A stretch of DNA of 64,000 nt. It comes from Hyposmocoma kahamanoa. Lineage: Eukaryota; Arthropoda; Insecta; Lepidoptera; Cosmopterigidae. Below are positions 33,994-45,568 of this stretch, piece by piece; positions within the stretch are counted from its first letter, which is position 1, and each line of letters starts with the position of its first letter. The stretch covers positions 1,033,375 through 1,097,374 of the forward strand of contig NW_020653900.1 of assembly GCF_003589595.1 (NCBI RefSeq). Direction: 5' to 3'. The notes beneath the pieces were generated by a model. That model searched no databases and was not told the origin of the DNA. It was given only the letters and a program-made list of their open reading frames with translations. A program made the position numbers and the translations under genes.

Positions 33994-36891
33994 TCATCTT
34001 AGCGTTGTCCCGGTTGCGTCCTCAGCAGGGTTGCTGCGGAGCCCGGGGTCCGCTTTCCTACTCTTTCTCCTCCACTTTGCACGGTCTTCGGCATCCTTAG
34101 TGGTGAGACCATTGGCACGCATATCACCCTTGGCGACGTCAAGCCAGCACTTCTTGGGTCTGCCCCTTCTACCGGGGCCCGGCGGAGGTGGCATAGCCAG
34201 ACATTTGTTTCCCACGTAGCAAGCCGGTTTCCGTAAGATGTGGCCGTACCAACGTAGGCGGCTTTCTTGCAGTTTATCTGCAATGTCACGGACATGAAGG
34301 CTGCCGCGGATGCGGGAGTTTCTGACACGGTCTTTCCGTGAAACTCCACACATCCAGCGCAGCATCTTCATTTCCGTGACACGCAGCTCCTGCTTATGAC
34401 GCTCAAGTACGGGCCACGTTTCACTGCCATATAAAAGGACAGGCCTAATGATGGATTTATAGACCTGTCCTTTCAGCTTAACCGGCATCTTGGGGTCACA
34501 AATTACACCAGTCACCTCACGCCACTTTGCCCAAGCGGCTGCGATTCGGGCTCTGACGTCGCAGTCGATGTCTCCGGACGCGCTAAGTACAGATCCCAAG
34601 TATTTAAACTGGCCCGTAGGCTCGACCGCGTCTTCACCTATGCGTACGGGTAGGGGATCTGTAGCGTTGCAGACCATGTACTCAGTCTTCGCCACATTTA
34701 GTCTCAAACCGCCGTTCTCAAGCGACTCCTTCCACACATTCACTCGTCGTACCAGTCTCCCTCTATCCGCATCCGCCAGCGCGATATCGTCAGCGTACAT
34801 AAGCATCCACGGGGGTTGCTCATGCGTGTCTCGGATGGAGCTTGAGACCTCGTCTAATATCACGCTGAACAGATAGGGACTGAGAACTGAGCCCTGGTGA
34901 ACTCCGACTGTGACAGGGAAGGGTTTAGTGTCACCAACAGCAGTCCTAACCATGGATTCGGAATCGCGGTACATGTCTCGGATGATGTCAATATAAGCTT
35001 CTGATACCCCTTTGGATCTCAGTGCCCACCAGATCATTACACGGGGGATACAGTCGAAGGCCTTCTGCATGTCAAGAAACATGAAATGCAGAGGCGTATT
35101 CTTCAATCTGTATTTCTCCATGATGACCCTTAGGGCAAAAACAGGATCCATGGTCCCAAGACCAGGCCGAAACCCATATTGACCCTCCGAGACAGCACTC
35201 TCCTGTCGGATCCGAGAGTCTATTATACGCTCGAAGAGCTTCATGGTGTGGGACATGACCTTTATGCCCCGATAATCGCCACACTCCTGCACCGATCCCT
35301 TCCCTTTGAAGACTGGAGTGATAATACTCAGTCTCCATTGGTTAGGGATTTTACCGGTGAGGAGCACGCGATTAAAGAGGCCGGTAAGGATGCCCACACC
35401 ACGGGGACCCATTGCCTTCCAGGCCTCGATGGGAACCCCATCGGCTCCGACAGCTTTCCGATTCTTCATGCGACGAAGAGCTAAGTGGACTTCCTCAGGC
35501 GTTACCGGTCGCACTAGTCCCTGATTCGGAGGGAGGACCGGTGGCTGCACCTCTCTGTGCTGCTGATTCAGCAGCTCGTGGAAATATGAGCGCCATCTCT
35601 CCTTCACCGCGTCGACCTCGCATATAAGGTTGCCATGAGGGTCTTTAATGCAGCGACACTTGGAAATATCTTGTGCCGCTAAGACCCTCGAACGTGCCAG
35701 CTTAAAGATAAGCTTCTGCCCCTCAGACGATTCCAACTTGTCATACAACGGCTGCAAGTGGTCCCGTCTGGATCTGGCTACAGCTTTCTTAGCGGCACGT
35801 TTGGCATCCCTATATGCGTCGCGGTCTTCAGAAGATTCGGACGCTTGCCACGTTTTGAAGAGGGCTTTCTTCACCCTCACCTCCCTCTGGACTGTGTCGT
35901 TCCACCACCAAGTTTCTTTGTCACATTTGCGACCACCCTTGGACAAGCCCAGCACCGCTTTCGCCGCCTCAGATATGGCAGCCTGAATGTTGTCCCAGTG
36001 GTTCTGGACTAGATCACCTTCAGTGTCGGCGCATTTATCGCCGATCGCTGAGATGAACTCCTGGGACGTGGTACTATCAAGCCGCCACCATCTGATTTGG
36101 CGTCGGCAGCGCTCAGCGGGCTTGTCGGCCGGCTTTACGCAGAGATCCATGACAAGAAGACGGTGTTGCGCAGTGAGACTCTCACCTGGTATGACCTTGC
36201 AGTTGGCCACTTTGCTGATATGGTGTCTCCTGGTGAGTAGGAAATCGATTTGGGTGGCGTGTCCGCCGCTCTTATAGGTGATTAAATGCTCGGGGTTCTT
36301 TTTAAAGAACGTGTTCACGATGGCGAGATCGGCCGCCGCACACGTTGTGAGGATGTCTCCTCCCTCCGCGTTGCGACTGCCGTACCCGTAGCCACCGTGG
36401 ATCCGCTCGAACCCTTCACACGCCTCACCCACATGACCGTTCAGGTCGCCACCCAAGACGACTGCCTGAGACAAAGGAATGGCACTCAGCACTTCCCCGA
36501 GTTGATCCCAGAACCTCGCCCTGTCCGTGTCGCTGCAACCGGCCTGAGGTGCGTAGGCGCCTATCAAGTGGGTCACGACCCCTTCGATAAGCACCCTCAC
36601 TACCATAAGCCGGTCGCTAAAGCGTTTCACTTCCAGGACGTGATCGTGAAACTCCTCGGAGAGCACCACGGCCACCCCGTTCACGCCCCCAGGAGCACCG
36701 GTGTAGATCAGCTTGTAGCCATTCCCAATGAGCCGGGATCTGCTGCCTTTCCACCGAGTCTCCTGCTCTACAAAGGTCCGCGCTAAAAAGAGTCCGCACT
36801 TGTAAGGCGCTAAAATCGTATACAGAGCGCGACACTCCGCTTTAGTCTTCATTTGTTCTACGGACAGCGCGATACTGCGATGACATAACAA
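33994..36891 (-). mobile_element. RTE-clade non-LTR retrotransposon ORF, chimeric at its 5' end
   Basis: One 965-codon frame without a stop. Residues 40-250 are an apurinic/apyrimidinic-type endonuclease: QETRWKG (Glu44), GDLNGHVG (Asp149, Asn151), QIDF (Asp216) and AQHRLL (His243). Residues about 460-770 are the reverse transcriptase, with FLDMQKAFD (Asp607), HQGSVLSPYLF and YADD (Asp701, Asp702). The C-terminal part has LKGQVYKSIIRPVLLYGSE and IRGSLHV, typical of the RTE clade. The protein would nick target DNA and copy the element RNA at the nick. The usual endonuclease start (WNVRTM, with a catalytic Asn) is missing. Residues 1-39 come instead from a TIR element (36775-36975), so the ATG is borrowed. 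The RTE is therefore 5'-truncated although its frame is open. After TGA comes a (GA)n and GTATGTATGT stretch, the likely 3' tail. High GC contrasts with its surroundings and suggests a recent insertion. Confidence 0.9.
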
Positions 36892-36975
36892 TTTAAATTT
36901 CGAATAGGTTGACTTGGGACATTTTTTTCGTGGTTTTTGTATTAGACCTGTCGTCCATTTATTTGTAAGTCAATG
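36775..36975 (-). mobile_element. TIR element of the CATTGACTTACA family, truncated and fused to the RTE
   Basis: Matches the complete copy at 2497-2727 from the outer TIR (here ending ATTTGTAAGTCAATG at 36975) to the bases GCGCGGACC next to the RTE junction at 36774/36775. Only the last 27 bases of the element, its opposite TIR, are missing. I did not find that TIR beyond the RTE 3' end. The sequence supplies codons 1-39 of the chimeric ORF. Confidence 0.85.
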
Positions 36976-36983
36976 CGTATATT

Positions 36984-38245
36984 TCGAAGATTTCGACTTG
37001 ATGTGTCAGCACTTTTTCCAACAATATTTATTTCTTCTTTTAAATGTTATGGCTCCATCGAAATAATGAATGATTTTGCCAATGTCAAGTAAAAATGACT
37101 ATGTACAGTAGTTAAATATTATTATAAAAATTATACAAAAAAAATGGCGATTTTGCCAATGACCTGTGAGATATTCAAAATATTTATTTGAATAGTATCG
37201 TAAACTTGTAATTTTTTTTTTTTTTTTTTTTGGGTATTTGGCTTCTGTCCCACTGAGGACAATTCTGCCAGTGTCCGGGTTGAAAGGTACACGGTATATT
37301 TATCAAGATTCACTCAAACGACGAGAATAGTATCGTAAACTTGTATTTCAAAACATGGTAGTCCAAAAGTGACGTTATTTTTCATCTAAACATTTATGAC
37401 TTGTCTATGGTTGCATAGTGCTGTATGAAAAAAAAACATTCGGTTCATTCAATTAAAGTTCGATTGAACGAGTATCTAAGTCTAAGGATTTGACAGTGGA
37501 CATATAATTAAGATTTCGGAAATTCTAAATACTTACCATATAGGTTATGTAGGGAAAACCGCAAGTATGACTCAATTGAACAAATCGATTCATTCAATTA
37601 TTTAATTGATTTCTATTTGGTATTACAATTGGCCATCACAAAACCGTCTATGGTCGGCTCAGACTTGTTTGTTTACATTTTGTTTACACTCCTATTGGCC
37701 GATTTGCATAATATCAGCTACATAGCGGTGATAGCTAGTAATGAGTAGCCGGAAGCTTTCCAAAATTGGAAACTTTCCGATCGGACTATCAATTAAATGT
37801 GTCGAACAGGATATTTCGCCTTACGACAAAAAAATATTCTGTAATAAGAAATCAACTTTGTACGTAAATTTCGCAATTTGGGAAATAACCTCGCAATGTT
37901 TCCGAAAATATTTTCGCATTCGGAAATATTCTTGGAAATCACTACTGGTAGCCTAGGGAGATACCCTCTATTACAAAATATGTTGCATACATTCAAATAT
38001 TTACTTCGTGATAAGTTATACCTACTTGTTTATTTACCAATAAAAAGCTCTAATACATTGCAGACACCAGCCCGTTACACCAGACCATATCATAACTTGT
38101 TTATTTACCAAACTCAAGTAAAATAATGGCAACACATTAGAGCTGTGAAACAGTTCTTACAAGCAGTAACGTAAGCATTATTGCGTTCCAAATTCGAACA
38201 GTGTTGATAGAACTAAATACACATGGGACTTATTAATTTTATATC
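36984..38245. other. No gene recognised
   Basis: AT-rich with a poly-T run near 37212. 37760-37990 has a weak inverted pattern around TTTCCGAAAATATTTTCGCA, not resolved into an element. Confidence 0.55.
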
Positions 38246-38249
38246 TTAA

Positions 38250-38602
38250 GTTGACGAGTGCTATTGCAGTGCCGGGCAGATATTTGGATTTTAAAGCTCT
38301 AACTGACTCTACAACTGCTATGGATAGGCGTGTTATTTACCACCACGCGCACTACTCGTTCGTCTCGTCACTTGATAGTGATAATAAAATTGATAAGCGA
38401 CACGCCTGTGCAGTTGCAGTGCTACACAGAGCCTTAAATCGCCTAGATTTGACAGGCACTGACATTGCGCTGGTCACCCTGAGACAAAAGTTGAAAACTC
38501 CTTTCAAACCCGGAACACATTAATTCTTATATTATTGCTTGGCGGCAGAAATAGGTAAGCTGGCAGTCCCTACACTTTCACAAGAAGCTCTACTGCTACT
38601 AT
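38250..38602. repeat. Two R1 pieces, head to head
   Basis: 38250-38385 is a reverse piece ending GTTCGTCTCGTCACTTGA. 38388-38602 is a forward piece starting TTGATAAGCGACACGCCTG. The 5' ends of two partial copies meet, so the pair is a loose palindrome. Confidence 0.7.
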
Positions 38603-39001
38603 ATTGTTCCAAAGTTTCAACAATAACATAAGAATGTTATAATAACAAAATAAATTTAGTTATAAAAATGCAAAAGGAAGCGTCAGCCTCCATTCCTGAA
38701 GTTTTATTAAAAATTTGAACAACTCAATAACGCAAATGTCAGAGCCGCTTGAAACGATTAAATTCCCATGGAATATAGGAATTTATGTTTAATATCTATG
38801 ATCATTAGGCTCATACTAGCTCCATCTACTCAGAGAGATGAAAAAAACATTCCTAGCTTTGTCCTTGACTATGTTAATTGCGCAGAATTATATTAAACCT
38901 CAGGAAATATAATTTAACCTAATAAATTAAAAGACAAATTAGGGGCTAAGTGCAATGAATTACACACCGTCGTTGTTGTCTATAAAACAATATTTTTTTA
39001 A

Positions 39002-39287
39002 CATTGACTTACAATTATATGGACGTCGGGTCCGCGCTAAAAAGTGTCCGAACTTATAGGGCGTTAAAATCGTATACAGAGCGTCATTCACGCTTTAGTC
39101 TTCGTTTGTTCGACTGACAGCGAAGCAAGCAAAATTAGACAGTACTGCGATGACATTACAATTTAAATTCAACGTTTTAGCTTTTTCATATTCCTTTACA
39201 TGTCACTACGTTTAAATAGGTTGACTTGGGACATTTTTTTCGTGGTTTTTGTATTAGACCCGTCGTCCATTTATTTGTAAGTCAATG
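39002..39287 (-). mobile_element. Complete TIR element (CATTGACTTACA family, long form)
   Basis: 286 bp, reversed relative to the copy at 2497. It has an exact 8-bp duplication, TTTTTTAA (38994-39001 and 39288-39295). It contains about 50 bp absent from the short form. Confidence 0.9.
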
Positions 39288-39321
39288 TTTTTTAATATAA
39301 AACAGACATACACAATTTCGG

Positions 39322-39440
39322 CAGAAGTAGAGCTCCTTGTGAAGAGTTCATTCAGGGAAGTATATATATATATAAGTAATTCTGCCGCCAAGCAGTAATA
39401 TAAGCATTACTGTGTTCCAATCTTGAAGGGTAAGGGTTAT
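39322..39440 (-). repeat. R1 3'-end fragment
   Basis: GTAGAGCTCCTTGTGAAGAG through TCTTGAAGGGTAAGGGT, with a TATATATATATA run inside. It lies 35 bp from the TIR element ending at 39287. Confidence 0.65.
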
Positions 39441-39524
39441 CCAAAAAAGATTTTTTACACCGAAATTTGTAACAAGTAACAAATTATTCCAAATTCCATA
39501 TCAGTTGTTTCTGCTCACAATTTT

Positions 39525-39605
39525 AGGCAGAAATAGGTTAAAAACCTTGATAAAACCCGGGCGGGTTGATTGGGTTTTAACCCACTGCCCGTCTCTGGGT
39601 GTGAC
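39525..39605. repeat. Short dispersed repeat (partner at 63425-63505)
   Basis: GGCAGAAATAGGTTAAAAAC ... GGGCGGGTTGATTGGGTTTT matches the reverse of 63425-63505 (AACCAACCCGCCCGGATT, AACCAATTTCTGCCC). Confidence 0.5.
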
Positions 39606-40159
39606 TAACTGGCACGTTATACCTAATCATCATCATCAACTTTTTAGATTTTATAATCACTCTGGTGCTCATAATATAGATCAGTTTGAGACTAGATAAT
39701 TGTCTACCATATGAACTTACTAGGTTTTAGCTAGTAGGGTACAAGAGGCAGTAAACTTCACAAGTTGTCTAATGAACCGTGAACAGACCGTCTGGCGTCG
39801 CTTCAGTTCCTAGTGCATCGTTCACTCGAATAAATTCTCTGAAGTATTAGTACTTTTATATAGAGTATGGGTTTTACCTATTTCTGATGTTACATGTGCG
39901 TCCTTATAACATATATTCAAAAGAGGCAAATATTTTGGGATAGGAAAGTGTCCATATTGCCTAACAATTTTAACTTTTACAAAATACTCGTACTGTAGGC
40001 GAAATATTCCCTCAAATTCTTTAACCAAGTATGCCGCCTTCTACCGACACATCGTTTTCCGGCAATATTGTCATGGATGATAAGGTGGAGTAAGTTGTAG
40101 TTATTGTTTCACATAATGTAGCCGAATTACGACAACGTTCTGTGCTTAATGGTGTTTAT

Positions 40160-40520
40160 AAACTCCAACCCTTTTTTACAACAAGATTCCGGAGCATATA
40201 TTAAGTTTATCATTTCCTAAGTTTAAAAACTACATTAAAAATATTTTGATCGAAAAATCATATTACAAAATTGAAGACTACGTGTTAGATAAAGATGTAT
40301 GGAAAGACGACATGGATCCAGAATCCACACAAATTTGATTCAAAGTGTATTCCATTAAAATTTAAGTTTATTTAAAAAGAGCAATCCCTAGAGTTTCTTG
40401 CTCGTTCTTCTCAGGGAGGTCAGCGTAGTGAACGAGCAGTAGCTTAAATGTGACGATTTCAAGTGTAAATTTATTTTACCTATGGAATAAATAATCTCTG
40501 ACTTTGACTTTGACCCTTTC
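40160..40520 (+). pseudogene. LINE ORF2 C-terminus and 3' UTR fragment
   Basis: FYNKIPEHILSLSFPKFKNY continues IKNILIEKSYYKIEDYVLDK and stops near 40338. A 3' UTR follows (AATCCCTAGAGTTTCTTGCT) that ends in CTGACTTTGACTTTGACC, the LINE's tail repeat. The same UTR occurs at 13040-13185 and 49880-50035. Confidence 0.75.
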
Positions 40521-40524
40521 TTAT

Positions 40525-42230
40525 GTTTATTGAGTACTTTTTCACACTTTGTTTTTATTGTCACCCGGTCATGTCATGAAATTCCCAAGATACGGCGATA
40601 TCTTCTTTCATACATCCTTTATACATGCCCGAACCACATAAGCGTTCCTTTCTTTATCTTTGTCGTCATATCTTTTTCGATGACCTGGCCTTTCTTTAGG
40701 ATGTCCTCAAATTGTCGTGGTAAGTTCTTGGTCGGTCCTTGTCAACTTGCACACTCACTCGCTTTATTTTCAATTTGTTTTTTCGACGCAAGTTGTTCAG
40801 TGTCATGGGCGCTTTCACATACCGATTTTTGTGAGTCTATGACAAGGTACACCTCACATATGTGAAACTCGACAATGGCACCGAAGGTATAGTGAAGATA
40901 TAATAGGAATCGGTAACGTGAAGTCGAAAATGGCAATAAAAGTTAGGGGTCTCTCAAAAAGAATTTTTAAATTTTTTTAAAGGCGGTTGTAATGCGCTAT
41001 AGATGTTTTGAACAATATTTGCTATGCAAATTAAAGTTTTTCATTTTCATAGCCAATATTCCACGTTTCGGGTTCTTTACAGATCCCGAAGTCACGGCTG
41101 ACTGACTAAATATTTGCCATCTCGTCAACGTTTTTCCCCTGAGGGCACGCATATGCCACATGCAAACTTGGCAACTAGCGGTTTGGGGGAGGCAGGGCGC
41201 CGGTTTCACTAAATACACGATGCCTTGATGTGTATTTTATGAAGATACAAGTGTCACTGGCAAAGCAGCTCTTAGTAGTTGAAGATAAGAAAATTTGTTC
41301 ATCTTAAGTTTTTTCTTTACCTTGTTTGCGGATATTGGTGTGGGAGAACGGTTGCTTCCACAGACCACACGTAGTTGCTTCTTAATTGAGATTTTGTCGG
41401 TTTAAATGCAAATAAGTTGATTTGTGAATGTTTAGTAGTAATACCGTGTCAAAAAAGGTTCACAACCCTGGGAAAAGATGTGACTATACCCTCTTTTTAA
41501 AGGCGATCCGTGCCAAGTAGTGGGACATTTAATGGGTTGTAAATGATGATTTTGAGTATAAAAAATAATTATATTATTACGAATACATTTTCTGGAGACT
41601 TAAACGCCACGTGAAATGTTTATGCCTTTTAAAATTTTTTTAGACTTCAGTTGGGTCTCCAGATGCGTACCGTCACATATAGTCTATGCCTATAATTTTT
41701 ATATCAAATAAGTAGAAATTTGAACCCTTTTGGGAACTTGAAATCAATGACGCTGTTTATTTTTAGAAGGTATAGATTACGCATGAATTACAAATCTCAC
41801 CCAATGCACCGTTCAACCACCTTTGTTCAACTGTACGTCAATCAACCTAAACATTTTCAAAGTTAATTAAAGTAAAATGCAAGTCAATCACGATTGAGCG
41901 AACCAATTTAAGCATTATTGCTTGAGAATAAGGGTAGATTTCATAAAACATCGTTTTTCAATCACAGAAACTTCGAGACGGTTTTTGAAGTTTCCATTTG
42001 GTTCTGAATAAATCTTTATCACCTTTTGAATAATAACTCATTATACTTTAGCTGGTTTTAAACGAACTCTATTGTTTCTGCATCACCAAATATTTGGAAT
42101 CATATTGCAGTTCTTTTTATAAAGGATAAACATATTGACCAAAACCATTTTTAACATCATGACATCAACGCCAGTTTGTAGTAACTGTAAAGGTACCGGC
42201 TGCGTGATAAGATTCATAAATCTCGCACGA
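40525..42230. other. No gene recognised
   Basis: AT-rich, with only a short Penelope-end fragment (41050-41105). A frame at 40530-40865 has no recognisable motif. Confidence 0.55.
41050..41105 (-). mobile_element. Short Penelope-end fragment
   Basis: Contains ACGTTTCGGGTTCTTTACAG followed by ATCCCGAAGTCACGGCTGAC, a diverged version of the conserved motif and flank seen at 53994-54040. It is too short for boundaries. Confidence 0.5.
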
Positions 42231-42234
42231 GATT

Positions 42235-42425
42235 TCGTTTACGGCGTTGAAAGCCAAAAATACCCAATACAAAGATCTCTAAGAGACACATAGAAGTATT
42301 TCGTCGATCTGCTGATTCGACCTGTAGCTTAGTTGGCAGAGCGACGCTACGGTTCAGCGTGGTCGCAGGTTCAAGCCCTATCAGGTTGAAGGAGTTTCTC
42401 TTTGTGTTCGATCTTTATATTAATA
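42235..42425 (+). mobile_element. tRNA-derived SINE, family 2
   Basis: The tRNA-like head CTGTAGCTTAGTTGGCAGAG ... GGTTCAAGCCC can fold as a cloverleaf, with ACCTG/CAGGT at the ends. The anticodon loop lacks U33, so it is not a working tRNA gene. The tail is GTTCGATCTTTATATTAATA. Confidence 0.78.
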
Positions 42426-42681
42426 AATTACAATAAAACCATTTTCTTAGAGGTGTCTTGTATCCAACAATAATATGCTACATTGGACTTGGTTCTACTA
42501 TCTGCAGAACCAACATCGGAAGGTGTTGTTACTTCTTTGTATGTTGATTGAGAAACAAAAATACTTGGCCTAGTTCGTTCCGGTACGTGATCTCTGATAT
42601 CTGAAGCGTTCATGAGCTTAGCCTGCGTGCAGGATGTTAGGTGGTTGATTTTTGCTTTCAATAACCGAATTCGTAAGTCAG

Positions 42682-43522
42682 GGGCCTACCATAAACTTTC
42701 CAAAAACAATCTTATTTCAATGTAAGCTTATTATAATATTACTCATATTCGTACCATGACGAAGCTGTAATGTATTATTGCAAAAGTGATTGAAAGACCG
42801 ATTGTCTATTCCTTACTAAAAATAGGAAAGAGATAACGCTATGTGAACTATATAATGCCACCTTTTTCTTTTTTGATGTTTCGAATCGTCTTATCATAGT
42901 ATAATGTCTAAGTACTTAATGTTATTTACATTCCGAGAATTTTGACTGTTAAGAAAAGTATGTACTAATAAAATCCATTAAAATTACGCTGTTTTCAATA
43001 ATTATTCCGCATTTTCATGAAGAAAAATAAATTAACAAGCTGAGTCTTGATAGTCACGTTGTGAATTCGGAACTATAATCCAGTGTCAACAGTTACTTTC
43101 GCCATAGATGGCGCTGTTATAATTTTACGAAATAAATATCGCGAATGTTTATTTAACGAAAAATTATTTACTAAGTGCCATTAAATCAAAAATAAACAAA
43201 ATATTGAAGAGATATATGTAAATAAATAAGTTCAACTTACTTTTAATCATTACAAATCAATATTAAGACAATAAGACTGAAAATAATATTGTTTCCATTG
43301 CATCCGTGCAACTATTTAAAGATTGCTAAATTTGACATAAGAGCAACATTACTTTAATGTTAAAATCGCGTCATAGTACGAACTGAGCGCATGAATAGTC
43401 ACAAAGCCGCCAATAAAACATCATAGATTTAACATTACAATAAGCTTACTTTAAGCGCGTTATGGTACGAAAAGTCAATGTAAGGTTAAAGTAATATTGT
43501 TTTAAGAGGTTGTGGTAGGCCC
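42682..43522 (-). mobile_element. Long TIR element, GGGCCTACCA family
   Basis: 841 bp. The left end GGGCCTACCATAAACTTTCC and right end GAGGTTGTGGTAGGCCC are inverted. Shared interior blocks such as TGCATCCGTGCAACTATTTA match 3349-4035 in reverse. Confidence 0.72.
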
Positions 43523-43541
43523 GTTGGTCTCCCATCTGTTG

Positions 43542-43660
43542 GAAAGTGTCTAAATAATGTCCATTCACTATCGTACTGAAAAGGCCCATGTAAAACCTTT
43601 CAGGGAATAAATCTGCAGGCACGGAATTCCACTCCACAGGCGTCCGCCATATAAGCATCT
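43542..43660 (-). pseudogene. LINE ORF2 C-terminal fragment
   Basis: The minus strand reads RTPVEWNSVPADLFPERFYM then GLFSTIVNGHYLDTF. The RT-x-x-WN-x-(L/V)P-x-x-(V/L)FP-x-x-x-x-x-x-FK pattern is a common LINE C-terminus in Lepidoptera. It abuts the TIR element ending at 43522. Confidence 0.6.
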
Positions 43661-44349
43661 ATCTGTACCTCCACTCCTACCACTGTTACTACTAAATGTA
43701 CGTATTTCAGTGTAATGTTTGTTATATTCCTATTGGCAAGTACGCACTTTAAAGAGATCACGGTATACTGGCCGCAATATAAATTGTTGAAATTGAATAG
43801 GTTTATTATAAGAGTTCTTTATTGGAAAAAGCATTTTCGAATTCTTCGAAATTTGCGAAGTAACTTCTTCTTGTAGATTGAAATAAATGTAGTTACGAAA
43901 AATTTGGAATAATCCCATTTTCCTCCCGACTTTTGACGATTGGTTTTTACTCAAAAGCTAAAAAGTGACTTTGAACTTTGAGATGGTGTTGCTAGTGTAG
44001 CAAAAATGAGTTCTTTAAAGTTCTACGACACGGCGAGCATTGAAATTATACTTCTCAGAAAATATATTAGCGTTTCAAAAGAATTTTATCCTTGTGCTCA
44101 GTAGATAAGTAATATTTTGGGTGTTGGATATTTGAAGGTCCGTAGCCTATATAGAAGGTTTGAGACGATTGTATGAAGTTTCCGTTCGGTTCCGAATAAA
44201 TAATGAACCTTTTGAATAATATCTCGTTGTACCGTCGCTGATATTAAATTAACTCTTGCTTGTATTCTAGCTCTACTACTCTGTTCATCTGTTTGATTGA
44301 GAATATTTGGTCTTACGAAGGAGGTATTTATTATTATTTTGTTTTATCT

Positions 44350-45151
44350 GCTCACGCGATACATGCAGCCGTAGACGCATACCACACCTAGAGGTTGACT
44401 ACCTCCGTGGCCGAACGGTTACCATGCCGGACTGCCATGCAGAGGTCCTGGGTTCGATTCCCAGGCCGGGCGAAATATGTGTATGGCCTACATTTATTTC
44501 TCTCGTGAGTTTGGGTGTAATTTGTGGTTGTCTATGTGTGTGTATATGGCACCCGCGACACAGGGTTTCCCTAGTGCGGGGCTAGTTGAGTATGTGCGTT
44601 ATTATTATTATTAGAGGTGCCGATGATGATTTTATACCGATTTACCGGATATCGAAGTTATAACAGGTAAAAGAACTAATATATGAATTGCTATTTCGGT
44701 AACTACTCTAGCAAGCCATAAAGTTTTTAATGCCTGGGTCTGTCATTTAAAAAATAAATAACTTCAAAAATACCTCACCACAATCGTGTGTTATTGTATG
44801 GGCTGGTGATTTCGGTGTTTATTTATTGAAAACATACCGTAAGTAGCGTTTTTTAAGTTTACCCTGAATAAATCTTTATAAACTATACTTTAAGGAGTAA
44901 TTTCATGGTAAACGTTAGAAACACTCAAACAGAATATTATCATATTTATCCAAGTACACCAAAAATTTCATTAGTGCTTTTTAAGTGCAGGATTTGCGGT
45001 GTATTACTGCATTTTACTTGACATGTTTTTGTTGGTAGTACGGAGGGTATTTACTTAGCAATGCAGAATAATATATTTTTTTTTATTTATAAAAACTTTG
45101 CGAAAACAAAAAGCCGCCATTTTGCCGTAGGAGGAGCGCATCGCGTGAGCG
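44350..45151 (+). mobile_element. TIR element, GCTCACGCGAT family, carrying a SINE
   Basis: The ends GCTCACGCGAT and ATCGCGTGAGC are inverted. The interior matches 60285-60893 closely, except for the SINE at 44396-44611. Confidence 0.8.
44396..44611 (+). mobile_element. tRNA-derived SINE, family 1, with TAGAGGT duplication
   Basis: Complete copy with A and B boxes and an ATTATTATT tail. A 7-bp duplication, TAGAGGT, flanks it (44389-44395 and 44612-44618). It is inserted in the TIR element at 44350-45151. Confidence 0.86.
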
Positions 45152-45568
45152 ACTAAGTTACCAAGTAACGGGATGAACAAGTTATGGGTATGGTGGTTAG
45201 CGACACGCCAGCCCATAGCAGTTACAGTGCTACACAGAGCTTTAAATCGCATAGTCCTGGGGTGCACCTTGAGATAAAAAGTTGACAAACCCCATGTGGC
45301 TGTCTGTACTTTCACCAGTACCCTTACGCTTCAAAACTGGAACTCAGTAATGCTCACATTATTGCTTAGCGGCAGTAATGGTTATGGTGGCAGTACTGCC
45401 TTGAATGAACTCTTTCTCAAGAGGTCCTACTGTTACAAAAATGGGGTACACGAAAGGAGCATACCCGCACAAAATATCATTCTTTTCCTGCATGTCTGTC
45501 GCACTTTGGGCAACAATCGGCGAGAATTTTATACCAATTGGCAAATGCTTTCACCACGATGGAAAGTA

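Noticed and set aside
34490..34876. Plus-strand frames across 34490-36786
   Set aside because: These overlap the RTE reverse transcriptase on the opposite strand and are shadows of its GC-rich coding sequence.
42320..42392. Possible tRNA gene (cloverleaf-like, with A and B boxes)
   Set aside because: The anticodon loop lacks U33, the acceptor stem is incomplete, and it continues into the family 2 SINE tail.
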